Of a stretch of 64,000 nucleotides of DNA, positions 1 to 13,374 are shown in pieces. Under the pieces are notes generated by a model. That model made no database searches. It was not told where the DNA came from and worked only from the letters and a program-made list of their open reading frames with translations. The position numbers and the translations under genes were made by a program. The stretch is from the NCBI GenBank assembly GCA_026874595.1, contig CM049310.1, positions 46,971,058 through 47,035,057 of the forward strand, in the 5' to 3' direction. How positions within the stretch are numbered: the first letter of the stretch is position 1; every line of letters starts with the position of its first letter. The stretch comes from Sipunculus nudus. Its lineage: Eukaryota > Annelida > Sipuncula > Golfingiida > Sipunculidae.

Positions 1-2727
1 TGTGTTTATTTTTCATCATTTGTGATGTGGGGAACATCTAAGAGTTAACCTTTCAAACGGATTGGTACAAACTGAAAAATGTCTTTCCGTTCATGTGTTT
101 GCCTGTCTGAGTAAGGCGGGGAGGCGTTTTCAAGGCCCCCTGTCAAGTTAAAGGTGCCCATTCACCTACCTTTTGAAAAACAATTATGTGATTTCTGGCT
201 TCCTCTGTGTATTTATTAATAATCTAAGGGTAATTTTGTTTGTGAAAAGTTCGAACAAAAAAGGGTGGCTTATAGGGTTTGATCAGTTTATTTCTACATT
301 AAAGTTTTGGGCAAACATTTTTACGGGTTGACTTTCCTAGATCCCCCAGTGTTCGAAAATTTTGATGACAATTTTATACTTTCATTTTTGTTTTCATGTT
401 TCATATTTTTCATTTTAATAATGTGTCTCCGTATTTTAAAGCAATAATTTATAGGAAAATATATAACAAAATCACAGAATTCCATTATACCAAAGGGGAT
501 ACGTTATCGAATATAATGTATGTATCTGTATATATCTGTATTTATATTATACATACCAAAGCTTACTTATAGGGACGTAAACATTTGTAATAATGCGTAT
601 TATCTCACGATCTTTGTTGATTTCAGTAGAGAACAAAAGTTACCCAGTGAAACCATCGCGGCATCTTCACTTTCATTCTCCGATTCACATATTTCATTCG
701 TAGTTATGGTTCTCTGTGTGATTAAACAAATTCCTTGCGTGTCCGTTTACCATATCAAGACTACGTCACTATTGGTCCTTTCCTCCGCACGAGCGACATG
801 AAAGATGAAACATTAAGAAACACCGGCTAGAAGCTTGAAAAATCTCGATTTGTACGGCCATGAGCTGGCGTGTGCAATGTATAAGTATTGTGCTACTTCT
901 CGAGTCCGGTTCAACTTTATTCAACCTGTGTGCAAGGGTATGCGAACGGTTTTAGAACGCAATATCGGAAGATACCATAACATTTTAAGGAGAAAACAAA
1001 ATACTTTGTCTCTTTAACATGCATGGTATGTGAATAGGCCCCTTTAAATAAAATTGTTTGTAAATCTGCAAATTAATTTATGACATAAGATCAAGGTGAA
1101 AGTCATGTGTAATGTATTGTAAACATCATAACATTATGACAGCTGTTACATATTTATGTACCAGAACTAACTTATCCATCAGCTGGACAGAAACCCTGTA
1201 ACTAACTATAATCAAACTTGCAGTCAATTTTGTTAAATCATGTATAAAAATCATATCTATATCAGAAATATCCACACGTCCAACAATGTGTCATTTTAAA
1301 GTGATTTTGAATAAATAGCTGTTTCATGAACGAATTACAGTAATAAATTATCACAGCAAATCAATAAGGTAAGTGTTATCGTATGGTGTAAGTACTGAGC
1401 TTGTATCAAAATAACGAAATCTTATCTTGAAACTGTAAGGCCTATATTTAAAGGCCTGCATGCCTTGAAATCTTTGAAATTTAAACGTCAAAAATGAAAA
1501 CGTTAATGTCATGAAACAAATCCTCTCTATTTACAGGTTTCTTAAAATAATAAAATAAAAATAAAATTGAGAATCTTTTTAACTGGTTAGCCCCTCTGAC
1601 CTCATCAAGAATTATCATAGCTGAAATCATAATTCCTACACTTTCAATGAAGGATAACTTGTTGAAAGCCTATCATGCATGCCTGACGTCATGGGCTTTG
1701 TTTGCTGACAAAATGTGATGGGACATAAAACTTCTAGCTCGAACACTATCATAAGACACATAATGGAATGTATGTTTTCGTTATTAGAAAATATTTTTTA
1801 TTGGTTTTCAAACGATTTATTATTCATAATTTCCTTATGATTTAAATATTAATGAACATACGATGGAATAATATTTATGACGTAGGCAATTTTTCTAAAT
1901 TTTGGGCAATATAAAAAAAAAATTATATAACATGCATAATTGAAAGGTTTGTTTATATTCGACAAATATGAAAGGGGGGGGGGGGTGGGGGGGGGGTGGG
2001 GGAGTACTTTGTGAGAGGGATATGTATCCTTGCCCTTCCCCCAAGAAACCAGGCCCATTCTTTTCCTATACTCATACACCGTCCCCATATCAGGATCACA
2101 TATCTGCAGTGTTTTGATCTTTAAGAAGAGTCAGTACAGCCAGGTTTGTGTGCGTTTGTCCGAGCAATGTCTCCGAAAGTTTGCTTCGCTGTCTTGATTC
2201 CCGACCATTAAATTAAATTAATTTCTTCCCTGGAATATAACCAATTATCCAACAAAATTTCCTTAAGACCAGTAAACAATTTTTTGGAGATATTTTGTGG
2301 AATCAAGGTACCTTTTGAACCCTTATGGATGAGTGATCAAGTGACGTTTTCGTGATGGTAAGATCAATATAAAAATATGGAAGTAAAAACATATGAATGA
2401 AGACGTTACTGTCACATTCAGTCTACTATAACATAGAATATTTCGAAACACAGAAACATAGAAAAATGGGGGGGGGGGGGGGGGGGGGGGGGAAGGAGAC
2501 CATCCCCATGCCAAACTTCCTCAACGAAGAAAATCAAGTTGGGGAAAAGGGGTGGGGTTGTGGAAGGAGGTTGGGAGATGACCAGTGGGACATACAAAAT
2601 CTCTACTCGTAATCGCAATATGCATCCCCGGCCGACACGTAACTATGACGTACACAGAACAAAATTTCCATCATGACGAGGTACTATGTAGATTTCCTCA
2701 AGTGAAACTATAAAGGTGCGGATTTAA
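1..2727. other. Non-genic AT-rich sequence
   Basis: I see no convincing exon here on either strand. Open frames are short, have no recognisable motif and do not join through plausible splice sites. The stretch holds an interrupted poly-G region at about 1974-2003 and a 25-base G run at 2468-2492. Those runs create artefactual glycine- or proline-rich frames on the two strands. Nothing else is recognisable. Confidence 0.6.
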
Positions 2728-4030
2728 ACGAGGGACCCATGGGTCAATATTGTTCAGATAACTATAGGATGACAATTAATCCTTACATTCACAACAGGAA
2801 TTTTATCATCTGAAAGCGTATTTGAGATTTACTTCAGACCTTTGAACTCCTTTGTAACCTTGACCTTTGAACCCTTGACAGCAAAGTCGACAGGGTTATT
2901 CCTAAATATATGGGTCACACATGTAAAGACAGGATCTGAATCCTGTACAAGTTGTACAAGAGAAGAATAAGATCAAGGTAACCAGTTTTCAAACTCCTCT
3001 GAGAACTTTGTTGCAACATTTTGTCTATCACATTTGAGGACAAAATATAAATTATCAAATTCATAAGAAATCTTTAAGATGATGAACTATAATTCGGCTG
3101 ATTTGACCTTGTAGATCAAGGTCAATATCACGAGTTTCCACCTTGTAGAAGAGCATTTTAGGCAAAATTTGAGGGGGAAATCTTTGAAAATTCAAAAGTT
3201 GTATGCTTCACAATGATACATGGTTTTCGCTTATTTGACCTTGAATATCTCAAGATTTCAAATTCCTGCAAGGACACAGCAGAAACAACTGGTGTGTCAA
3301 ATTTGAAGATCAAGGTCCAGAGTTTTCAAACTGATCCGAGAACATGGAAGAATCAAATGATGACAAATTTAAAGAAAAAATGTACAGTGCTTCAAAGGTT
3401 ATTGGGTCATTGTTATCCTAGAATTCAGCAGAATGGACTTTGAAGATCAAAGCCAAAGTCACCAGTTTCCAACTCATATGAGAACATAGTTGAAACAACT
3501 GGTGTGTCAAGTCTGAGGGCTTCAGGATACTAGATGAAATCTCAGTTAAAAAACAGATTATACCATCCATGTAATTGAGCAGTCTCAAAAATAACGGAAA
3601 AATGCATCCAAATAGAGAAAAATACAGGCGACGCCACCAGTCTTCAAGAATACAACAGATTTTAGGACAGACAGACATAACTGATGTTATTTGGCAATCT
3701 CATAAATAGATTGGAAATTGAGTTAAAAATATATATAAATACAGGTGGCGCCACCAGCTGTTTAAACTGTCCATGATCAATAAAACCAAGCAAGAATCAT
3801 GGCAATGTATGCATTAATTATTGAATAACCGGAGCTTTTGTATCAAGTTTTCAAATTTTTATTCTTGAGTGCACAAACAAGCCCACAGATGGAGAGATAT
3901 AAGTCGCACTGACCTCATTTCAGGTTTCCAAAGAGATTTTATTGACCTCCCCTGATGTTCAATTAGCCCTTTCTAGGCCCAGCTGTTACGATTTGGGAGT
4001 TGTGAACAGGCAGACGTACAGTCAGACAGA
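2728..4030. repeat. Composite dispersed repeat, copy A
   Basis: This block shares its layout with the repeats at 13.4-20.7 kb and 49.3-51.0 kb. Its left end carries the palindromic core GACCCATGGGTC at about 2736. The inside has degenerate units built from 'gatcaaggtc' and 'agttttcaaac' phrases. Further right come two 'ggcgccaccag'-type motifs (about 3632 and 3748), a 'catgatcaat...catggcaat' block, 'gcttttgtatcaag', and 'catttcaggtttccaaagag'. The right end has cagacag-rich sequence at about 4010-4028. No protein-coding capacity is visible. The shared order of motifs is seen directly; the idea of one mobile or satellite-like family is inference. Confidence 0.6.
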
Positions 4031-7000
4031 AAAACGACGTAATCAGGGTGATTGAAGTAACTAAACATGGCTGAAAGTGGTCTGAGCTAAAAGGGGCGAG
4101 TTTAAATAAAACTATAAATTGATCCATAGCCAAAAATGCTCGATAAAATTCAATGTACTCATTATATATTATTTGGAAATTAAGTGGGGGGGGGGGGGGG
4201 GGGTCCACTTAAACATCTCACTTTCAAACTTCTTTCAAATGTCTCATTTTTAAGCGAACGCATCCCTTTTCGAAATCCTCCAAGGTGTCAAAATCTTGTT
4301 CCTGCTTTAAAAGAGATTGTTTATAGTTCCCAAAGAACTCCAATAAACTGAAAAGCACCTGTATTTCGAACAGATTTTATTGCATCATATACTACGTAAC
4401 AGATCTAGAGGCCCCGACTAAACTTTCCATCAATAAATTCAAAACAACCATACCACACACTTATCTTATTTGGCAAGAGCATCTTTGAACCGACCTGAAT
4501 GTCACGATAAAGATTTGTGCTTCTTTTTTTGTACAGCAACGATACAGACTTACAGATAAATATACCACTATACTGACTGATAAAGTTCATAGACTGCATA
4601 TATATAAGTGTGTGTATTTTCTTGTATTACGTTCACCATGGCCAAACCCACCCTGGTGGCATATAAAATTTTTACATGAATGCGTCTACAGTTTTGTATA
4701 TGTTTGTGTGTGATATATACATCTTAGGCTCAATAGTTAAGGAAGTCTACTTAAAAAAAAAACAAAAACGCAACTTTAGACTAGTTCTCAGTGCTTTTAT
4801 GTTATGATAATGTTATAATAGCAAATGGCAATGAAAGGCACATAGTTCATTAAAATATTCTTGGAGTTGCAACTTGTGACATAAAATACTTGGGGGGGGG
4901 GGGGGGTACCCAGTGTGACAGCACTTGATACTTAACAAAAATTCTATTTTAGTCCTGTGCTGGTTGTCACACAGAATGGTCAGATGTCATATGGCTGGTC
5001 CCTTTAAAATTTACACCAGCTTATACAAAAAAAAAATAATTGCACTGACATTTAAGTGACCTGCAACCTCTCTTAAGATAAATGACCATTGATTTGATTC
5101 AAAACATAATTGAACAGTGCAGTAAAACATCTGAAAACAGAGCGCACCAGACCATGCAACGCACATACCAGTCTAGTGTAGCTGATTTTCACCATATGTC
5201 TCTAGCATACACTACCATTATCTCTGTCACTATTGCCTCTGACTGCTGATAAAATTGCAAAAAGATTTTAAAAAAAAAATTAATTTTTATAAAAAAATTA
5301 CATTCTAGGTTTATGTTTTTTTTTATTTTATTGACTACAGCAGTAAGCTTCAATTCAAGACAGAATGAATAATATATAAGTAAGAGTCTGAACAGAGGTA
5401 CCACATAATGCATGCAAGCAAAGCAGATGCTTTTTTTGTGTTAATAACTTATATAAATACAAGTTGAATAGGAAATGTCATTGGTGTACAAAATACATAT
5501 TACTTAAATTTTCGAATTTCATCCCTAATTTTCCTCTACATATTGAAAAATATACCTCTGGAATTTAGAGTAAAAAAAGGAAAATTTTATCACACAGTAA
5601 CATTTCACAGTTACAATAAATAGCATGTAAGTATATGTAAGCGCAAAAGTGTATACCATTAGATAATGCTTAATAGGTGTATACTAATATTATTTTAAGA
5701 ATGTCATTCAGTGACCTCTCCTTTTTCTAATCTCACAATTCATGAACATATATATATATATATATTGGTCAAATTTGAAAAAAAAATCATCTCTTGATAG
5801 TATTATTTCTATAACAACCAGTTCCTAAGGTTCCCAAGTCCTACATAGGTTGGGAACTTGCACTCCTGTTCAACATATACAGGCCTCAAATTCAGCATTT
5901 CAGGCTAAAGTGCAGCTAAATACAAAGTAAAAGTCTTAGGTTCACAATGAATTTGAGAGTAGCTAAGAGTCCCTAATCTTGAACAGGTTCAGTTGAGGGA
6001 CTAAGGGTACAGACTAGATCAAGGTTAACTCTGAATATACACACCTATGTCTGCATGAAAATAAAAAAATATCTCAGTTAACTCATATTCAAGTGTTCAA
6101 TATTTTGTGTTTCATGCAGCATGTATAAGGCAAGTGAAATGGCTATCTGGGAAAACAGCGATGACAGCTGCCACCAAGGGGTGGTGACATTAACTAAAGA
6201 AAATCAAAAAGATCACACTGATGGATTTTTTTTGTCTTTTAATATAGAAAATACATAATTGTGAATGCAGTATGATATAGTGTAAACAATGTCAGCTGAT
6301 CCCCCACATTAGTATTATATTCACCGATAGAATCCCTTTTGTTAATGACTCATTAAATGTATTAATTGTGGTAGGTTTAAGTTACATTTGTTTTATGGTA
6401 ATGGACTGCAGTCAATTATTGCAAAAGATTTTAAGGCGTAATTTTAAATTTTTTAAAAATTTAATAATTTGTTGTGGCTCCTCTGGTCACTGCACTCAGC
6501 CCACGTGACAGTGTGGCTTTGCTTGCAAGGCTGAGCTTTTAATAATGTTGTGTTTGTTATGAAACACACCACTAGATGGCAGCACAAAACGACTGGTTTT
6601 GATCTTCAGTCAAACCTGGACATAGCAAGGGATTCTGAGTTATGGATTCATTGTTCTGGTTACACAATTTTAGGGGGAAAAAAGACCATCACACAACAAA
6701 TGGTGAGACAGGTCGGATAAATTCATGATTACAGAAAAACTGAAAGACTACTTAGTGACATCATCTGGGCAAAGGAGAGTGCTTGTATTAGTTATTGTAA
6801 CAAGTTGTATATTCCATGCAAAATAAATAGTTTATATTCAGATTTGGTACATTCTTATCTGAGAAAAATGAGTGGGCCCTCAGAATTAGATGGTCCACCT
6901 TACTTCCACAAGATTTCTAGCTCAAACTTACATAAGTTAACAAAGAATTCCCCTTCAAAATTAAATGGGTTGTGAAATACACAGTATAACTTTCACATGC

Positions 7001-7325
7001 ACTACAATTGTACTTGGTCAAGGCCTGTACGTTATGCATGGAGAACTCACACATTACTCAATGAACAGAGGAAAGGAAAGAAAATTTCACAAGAAAAGCA
7101 TTTGTACATATGAGAAAGTACAACACATAGAAACAACCAGATCAAATATGTCTCCACAGCAACCTTTTACACAGAATGGTTACAATGACAACTATATCAT
7201 CTGTTACCATGGAAACATGATCACATGAAATGCCATGACAACCTGATCATATCATCAACCATGGAAACTAGAACTCAGTAAACTGCAATGCAACCAGCCA
7301 TTTTTGCGACTGTTGCTGTGGCAAC
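4031..7325. other. Non-genic stretch downstream of the propeller gene
   Basis: There is no supported exon. The stretch has G runs at 4186-4203 and 4892-4906, a short (TA)n at about 5751-5764 and AT-rich sequence. Its right part lies immediately 3' of the stop codon of the minus-strand gene at 7326, so some of it may be 3' untranslated region. I could not place a polyadenylation site with confidence. Confidence 0.5.
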
Positions 7326-8026
7326 TCATTTAGGCATTCCTCTGGTTGGAGGTCGGTCAGGTGGGCTTTCTGGTGTAAAGTCTAAGACAGTAAGACCATA
7401 CTTTTCATAAACAGTAGCAATACATCCAGGAGTTAAATAACCAATTCCAATGGTGTCTTTCTTCACCTTTTTACCCTCTACCAGTTCATAAGGGTACGGA
7501 ATGCTGAATATTTTGGTACGGGATTGCACTTTTACACCTAGCACACAACCTGATTTAAGTCCATATATGAGTAAATAATCGTTCTCAAAAGGGATGCATG
7601 TGACGCAAGTCACATGATCATCACTCTCCTCCAGCAAGCTGTTTTCTTCGTCTTCATCCATACAGAACTCCTCCGCAAGCTGACGAACTTGATCTTGTAC
7701 GTTGATACATAATATCGTTTTCTGCTCTGTCATATTCCACAGACTGATGTTGTATTCAAACTTATGGAAAACAGTAACGAATTCTCCTGCTAGTTCAAAT
7801 GTTCTGACCTCCTCCACTGGAATATCGTAAAGACAAACGTAACCCTCCTCCAATGGTTGTCTGAGGTCAAACACTTTTAGACCGGTCCTAGTGTCGGTAA
7901 CGCCGAGCATGGCGTGCGCCTTACAACACTGATGCTTCATTTGCGACACAGCGTTATCAACCACCCGCCATACTGTTTTGGTTTCCATGGTAACCAGATC
8001 CAACACCCGCACACTTGCCTCATCAC
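7326..8026 (-). CDS. Propeller gene, last coding exon
   Basis: The acceptor TTAG at 8030-8027 precedes GTGATGAG. The exon begins with two bases that complete a glycine codon split with the exon at 8711-8773. It reads DEASVRVLDLVT onward to GMPK and a TGA stop. It carries at least three propeller-like strand clusters (VRVLDLVTMETKTVWRV, GLKVFDLRQP, YNISLWNMTEQKTILCI) and an acidic segment near the middle. The frame also stays open upstream to 8222, but the strong acceptor and the matching phase argue that the extra part is intron. Confidence 0.75.
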
Positions 8027-11000
8027 CTAAAACATCATGAAACATTGTTGAAATATAAACATATAAAGGCAGACGACATGATATAGGTATGTAATTAATT
8101 AACAGCTCTGTCTTTAAATAGTTCTGATCTAAACTATTAATCAGGGCTTTTAGGAACATGCAGGTATGAGTCTTTGACCCTTGAAATGTATTTTTGATGC
8201 TTGGTTCTTGGGGTCCATTCATCTGATTGGATGCAAAAATGTTTCATTGAAGAAAAAAGAAGATCAAAGCTGGCTCTTTGAGCAGTCAGTGACCCTTGCC
8301 CTCTACCTAAAATAAACCAGTAAGGCCAACAAAAAGGAAGTATGGTTCTCAGGCACCACCCACATCAATTTTAACTCCCCACATCAAAAATTTTTATTTG
8401 ATTTTCATCTTTCAAGAAGATAAAATAATACAATTTTGATAAGATTTCCTTTATTATGTAGTGCTTTTACCTGTTTAGCAATACATTCTGTTATTATTAT
8501 GCTTTTCCTTGTAAAAAAAAAATGCCCGCCCTCACTGGTTTTTGAAAAAAATTGCCTGAGAACCATACCTTTTTTTTGGCCTTAGTTTTGTGAACACTGC
8601 ATTGACAACTGACCCTTTTACTTCATGGTAATCATATAATGTCACAATATCTAATCATTATATAATACAAGAATGACATAAAAATAAAAACAGAGTTGAA
8701 TGTATCTTACCAGGTTCCTGGTCCTTTCCATTCTGTCCAACACTGACCCAGGACTTCTTCCAAGCAGTAGCTCCTATAACAACATCAAACACCATATATT
8801 ACAAATAAAATGCTGATATAGCACCTCTTTGACTCGTAAATCAAAATTACCGGCTATAGTATCTAAAATATTGTGATGAATCTAATCTAATCTTTATATG
8901 TATACACACATACAAACATATAATATATGTGTATATTATATATTAATATATATTATGTAATATATATATATATTACTTTGAATTAACCTTACCTTGCAGT
9001 ACATTACAAATATTGGTGCAATAATTAAACAGGGCACCAGCTGAAGTGGACTTACCAATAGCCAGAAGTGCCAACTGTGCATCCACAATGAATGGAGCTC
9101 GACCATACACCTCTACACAGCTGTACGGTTCCAGTTCATTCTTCAGTAGACTTGAGATCTCGTAAATACATAGCCACCAGCTGGAGTCAGTCTCATTGAC
9201 CTGGTCAAAGTTCACAGAAGTCAAAGGTCAGATTATGCAAATGTGTTTATTTTCAACTGTTTATGCTTTTATGACATAAAAAAAAGTGGTGAAACCATGT
9301 ACCAAAAATAATTACTAATACTTCTTTAATCTTAATTATTTTAAATCTTGCACTTAGTTGTAGAATTGTCTCATTTCTCACTCATTATTTAATATACTTA
9401 AAGAGTCCTGGTCCCATAATAAGCCTGAAACAATAACAATTCAATGAAATTTAGCTGTGTATTTAATTAATCCAAATAAAATTATTCAGAATTACATTAA
9501 ACTGGTTTATAATGAATGATTATTTATTTTGTTTATTAAAGATCTGTGTTAAACCATAAATATTCACTCGTTTGAGCTTTGGAAAATGTACAGAACAAGT
9601 GACCCATGGGTCACACTGCTGATCACAACTGTGACCTGGGCGTAACTGCATAATGGAAAAATTAACTGACACTGGCACCATGAAATAATAGTTTCTTATA
9701 CCTTGATCATTGCAACAAATTCACTGGCTGTCACAATGTTATAACAGCTGCAGCCACCAGTAGGTGTTGCTCGACTGCTGCGAGGTCTCTCCAGTTTTGG
9801 TTGCTGTCCCAACTGACACATGCGAGTGATGCCTGCTGATGTCACCCTAAAAAAAAAGACAAAATAAAACATAAATGCTAATAGATGTGTTTTAAAGGTT
9901 TTATTAAAAAATGAAACTGGTGGATCATTCTCACAATATTGGGAACCTTCACTGATGGTTCAAAATTCTGCAGCTAGGTGTCATCACCAAAGGATCTTAA
10001 TTATAACTTGACTTATGTAAAAGCATACAGAATCTCATCTTGCAAACCACATGAAGACTAACTCCAAAAGTATTTTATTGCTTCAAATATTTAATCTCCA
10101 ACACATTTTTATTTAAATATTTCTTAAAAAGAAATATATGAGATAGTGAGAAAGAGAGACAGAGACAGGATGACAGATGTTTGAATATGATTGAATCCAG
10201 GTACCCAGACTTTCATGATGACCCACAATCTATGTCATCAACAAACATTAAACACGAACTCATTCACACTAACCTGTATACATGACATCCAAAGTGTAAG
10301 GTGCCAACAAAAACTAAGTCCTTAGCAGTAGCCATGGAGACCACATGCGCTGGCATGGCCTTGTCGTATAACTTGTACATGGCTAGCTTCATGTTACGCA
10401 CCACATGGCCTGCCGGCATTGTGTCTGACTGTGGCTCCATCACTAGGAGCGAAATGGAAACACCAGGTGATTCACTCCTGAAATGAACAAAAGATCATTT
10501 CATAGTAAATGACACACTCATAAACCGAAGGGAATTTTTTTTGACCTCACAGTAAAAAGTTTGTCTAAAGGTTAGTATTGGTAGTCATGAGGTCAGGTTC
10601 TGCTGACCTCTGTCTCAGCCTCTTCCTCAGAAAGAAATGACTCGGTCTAAGGATCTTCTGGCCTCTGTGACTCGGACAGAGGTTCATAGGAAGCTGTGAA
10701 AACTGAATGACTCATTCACTAGAAGCAGAATTCTAAAACACTTGATTGGAATGCAAGGTTACTAATGTGTCAACACAGATTGGAATTCAGGCATTGTAAC
10801 CTTAGGTTGCATAAACTCACTGAGACTCTGTCTTGGCCTTGGAGGGTGAATACTTGAATTCAGTCTTGGCTTCAGCGGGGCAGTGACTCTTTCTCAATCT
10901 TGGCCTAAAAGGACTATGACTTGGACGCAGTCTTGGCTCCTGAGGATGGTGACTTGACTACAAGTGCTGCTAAAGATTTTATAAGGAGGCAGGTTTAGCG

Positions 11001-11510
11001 GTTCTGTCTCCAGATGGCATGCCATTATCCAGTATGATTACTAAAGTTTTCTTTATTTCAGCTGAAGATTTATATTTGTGTATATCATTCTGTCTTGCTT
11101 GGACTAAAGTGTGATTATGCTGATAATTTCATTCCTTAGGATTCAAGGTCACAGTGAAATATTCAAAACAAGTTTGTGCACATGTGAGTGTACCTATAGT
11201 TCTTCAGTCTGAGAAATAAAATATTGTAAAGATAAATTTATTTGTTTTTTTTAATAAAAAGTTTATGATACAATATAAGTATGTATCTGTATTTACCACT
11301 CTTTGGAGTTGTTCAGAGCAGGGCACACCAGTACTGTTGAAGTTCTTTTTGTAATAACAGTCAGACCGGTATTGCTGGACCATGCACCATTCCCTAATAC
11401 AGACAGCCAGACACAATCTGAGAGCCCCATCAATAATTCACGCCAATCCCATGTTGCCAAGTGATCCAGAAAATAACTCTTGATTCGCAATGCTGCCTGC
11501 CACTTCCTGT
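7326..11510 (-). CDS. Gene with WD40/beta-propeller-like C-terminal region (six 3' exons; 5' end not resolved)
   Basis: Six minus-strand exons join with matching phases: about 11510-11297, 10477-10274, 9846-9702, 9200-9056, 8773-8711 and 8026-7326. Together they encode roughly 480 residues ending in GMPK and a TGA at 7326-7328. Alternating short hydrophobic strands and repeated patterns such as DLVFVGTLHFGCHVY, SDCVWLSVLGNG, VRVLDLVT and GLKVFDLRQP suggest successive propeller blades. An acidic loop (MDEDEENSLLEESDD) sits in the last exon, probably on the propeller surface. No enzymatic motif is visible, and the N-terminal domains that would name the protein lie in unresolved upstream exons or outside the window. 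A large multidomain signalling or trafficking protein with a C-terminal propeller is possible but only inferred. Introns are 282-819 bp with GT-AG borders, and one contains a TGACCCATGGGTCA motif at 9599. Confidence 0.7.
8711..8773 (-). CDS. Propeller gene, 63-bp internal exon
   Basis: The acceptor GTTATAG ends at 8774 and the donor GTAAG starts at 8710. The exon adds 21 codons (ATAWKKSWVSVGQNGKDQEP and a split glycine). Its length is a multiple of three with one base on the left of each junction, so both neighbours join in frame. Only the chosen frame is consistent with both adjacent exons. Confidence 0.7.
8920..8972. repeat. Degenerate (TA)n microsatellite in a propeller-gene intron
   Basis: An imperfect TA-rich run lies in the intron just downstream of the exon at 9056-9200. 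It has interruptions such as ATTAATATATATTATG. No other function is visible. Confidence 0.7.
9056..9200 (-). CDS. Propeller gene, internal exon
   Basis: The acceptor CCAG ends at 9201 and the donor GTAAG follows at 9055. The exon starts in phase 0 (VNETDSSWWLCIYEI) and ends LLAI plus one base of a split glycine codon. The paired strands WWLCIYEISS and QLALLAIG resemble one propeller blade with its loop. The next exon restores the frame exactly. Confidence 0.72.
9702..9846 (-). CDS. Propeller gene, internal exon
   Basis: A T-rich tract ending TTTTAG at 9847 is the acceptor, and the donor is GTATAA at 9701. The exon starts with the last base of a split arginine codon and reads VTSAGITRMCQLGQQ, then a basic, serine-rich loop (ERPRSSRATPTGG), then IVTASEFVAMIK. 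It ends on a complete codon, matching the phase-0 start of the following exon. Confidence 0.72.
10274..10477 (-). CDS. Propeller gene, internal exon
   Basis: The acceptor TTTCAG ends at 10478 and the donor is GTTAGT at 10273. The exon encodes SESPGVSISLLVMEPQ, then a linker, then DLVFVGTLHFGCHVY, the clearest blade-like strand pair of the gene. One base at the left completes a tryptophan codon from the upstream exon, and two at the right form an arginine codon with the downstream exon. The other two frames contain stops. Confidence 0.75.
11297..11510 (-). CDS. Propeller gene, upstream exon (5' border uncertain)
   Basis: The donor GTAAAT at 11296 follows NNSKE and the first two bases of a tryptophan codon, and the phase matches the exon at 10274-10477. 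The frame reads ALRIKSYFLDHLATW then SDCVWLSVLGNG and TGLTVITKRTSTVLVC, again strand-turn-strand. Several AG dinucleotides at 11490-11515 could be the acceptor, and a shorter exon beginning near 11425 (CTCTCAG) is possible. The left border given is therefore approximate. Confidence 0.55.
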
Positions 11511-11777
11511 CTGCTTATAACGTGGGTGTGACACAGCCCAGTGGTCAAAGCCCACTGGTTTAACCATATACAATATAAATACCCTGGCTGATCCAAAGTG
11601 TTAGATTCATGGTTGATTAAGCTGTACATGGCTTCATGTGTATAGGAATGTACACTAATTTATCTTGATTTCTCATTTATTTATATCCAAGAATATGTAT
11701 AACAGCTGCATATTGGGGAGTGGCTGAAGGAACACAAAACCCAAAACATTAGCTAAAAATACCTATTGCAAACACAG

Positions 11778-11995
11778 TGGAACCAGTCTGAAAGACCACC
11801 TGTCTTATAAGACCACCTTTCTGTTAAGACAACCTGTCTAATATGACCACCTGTCTATTAAGACCACCAGTGTATTAAGACCACCTGTCTATTAAGACCA
11901 TCCTTGAGTTAACTAAAACTCTTCATCCTGGTTATACCTGACCTGTCTAATAAGACCACCTGTGATTTAAGACCTTGACCACTTTTTTCCAGTCT
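11778..11995. repeat. Minisatellite of 'ctgtctattaagaccac' units
   Basis: Degenerate units of about 20-22 bp repeat the phrase 'agaccacctgtctattaag' with small changes. There are roughly ten copies, some separated by unrelated sequence. The array lies upstream of the last resolved propeller-gene exon. It has no coding capacity. Confidence 0.7.
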
Positions 11996-13374
11996 CATAT
12001 ATAGGGTGGTCTTATTACACAGGTCTCACTCAACCTCTGTACAGGTTCAAGGTCTATTGAGCCAATGATATGACCCTGCCAGCTAATGCGCACACAACAC
12101 GGAACTTCAGCGGCCTTGACTGACATGAACTGCGGTTCCTGGGGCAACCACTGTATACAACCATGGCAAACCACATGCACCTGGATGTCACCTATCACCT
12201 CAAAATGGCACCCATGTACCAAACACATGCTTAAACTGGATGGCACGTGCTATTGTTTGTATACATTTACACCACAATGTAACTGATGTAGCATCGTAGT
12301 GTTGTTTTTCAATTTTAACAACATTTAAAAAACAAACCGAATCATATTCTTTATAACTGTTATTCAAAATGAATGTTGTCAATGTATGTTCTATATTTGC
12401 TCCATTGCCTTAATTATTGTAATTTTCAATTGCCAGGTGATATGGATTGCATTCAACTGGAAATAGTGATGTGTGCACATAGGTTGGCAAGAGATCTATC
12501 CTTCACCTTCATAGACAAGATCTCACGTGTGGAGAATGGGTTTCACTGAATATATTTACATATAAATGGGTTCACAGACATGAAAATTCACAGTGGTTAA
12601 GGGGGGATTTTATGGGTTTATCTGTGTTAATTACAATTAGGTTGTAATCTAAATATGTTGGGTTGATGGAAATATATGTTTTCAGAACATCAGCTTTGTA
12701 TTCAGCAGAACATCAGACGCACAAACTGATTCAACGTCATGGAAGTTATAATTTTATTAATCTCCCCGGTAATAAAAAAGAAACGGGAGTCTATAAAATA
12801 TATATACCTTATTCATGATTCAAAATTTCAACCTTTAACATTAATACAACATTTTTTATCTCATTAATTGTCTCATTACATCATATGACAAATCAGCACA
12901 TCCCATCCTTTCTATTGGCCAGATGGAATTATGGACTCTGTCTATGTACACTGGACTATAATATTAAAGGATAGGTTGCTTGCCTATACTTTTTTTCTGA
13001 TTTTCACCTGAATTCTATCTGACTCACATATCTATTCCATGGGGGATATCAATCCATCATTTTCAAGTTACATCACAAGAATGAACAGCAACAGTGGCGG
13101 TGTACATGAGCAAAACCATAGTAACCCTGACCTTCATACTGGGATAAAACAAAGGCCTGAAGGCTTTAATGGTTCCTTATTGAAAAGTTCAGCTGAATGA
13201 ATGACATGTACACTAAAAATGATTGATGTGCCATAGGGAAGGTCACTGCATGTATAACTAAAAAGGTCTAGCCTTAGTGATGCTTTTGTGTTCTAAGGTT
13301 TTGGGAAGACTCCTGTTGTAAATTTGGCTCCAGCTGATCCCAAACCTATATCTATCAACATGTTAAATTTATAA
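11996..13374. other. Non-genic stretch
   Basis: A minus-strand open segment at about 12000-12246 could be another upstream exon of the propeller gene, but neither border nor phase could be fixed. The rest shows no exon, RNA gene or strong repeat. Confidence 0.4.

Noticed and set aside
520-801. 93-codon plus-strand frame
   Set aside because: No motif, no splice context and a composition typical of chance frames in AT-rich DNA.
11995-12246. Additional upstream exon of the propeller gene on the minus strand
   Set aside because: The frame is open and has some strand-like segments, but I could not fix borders or match the phase to the exon at 11297-11510. The plus strand is also open here.
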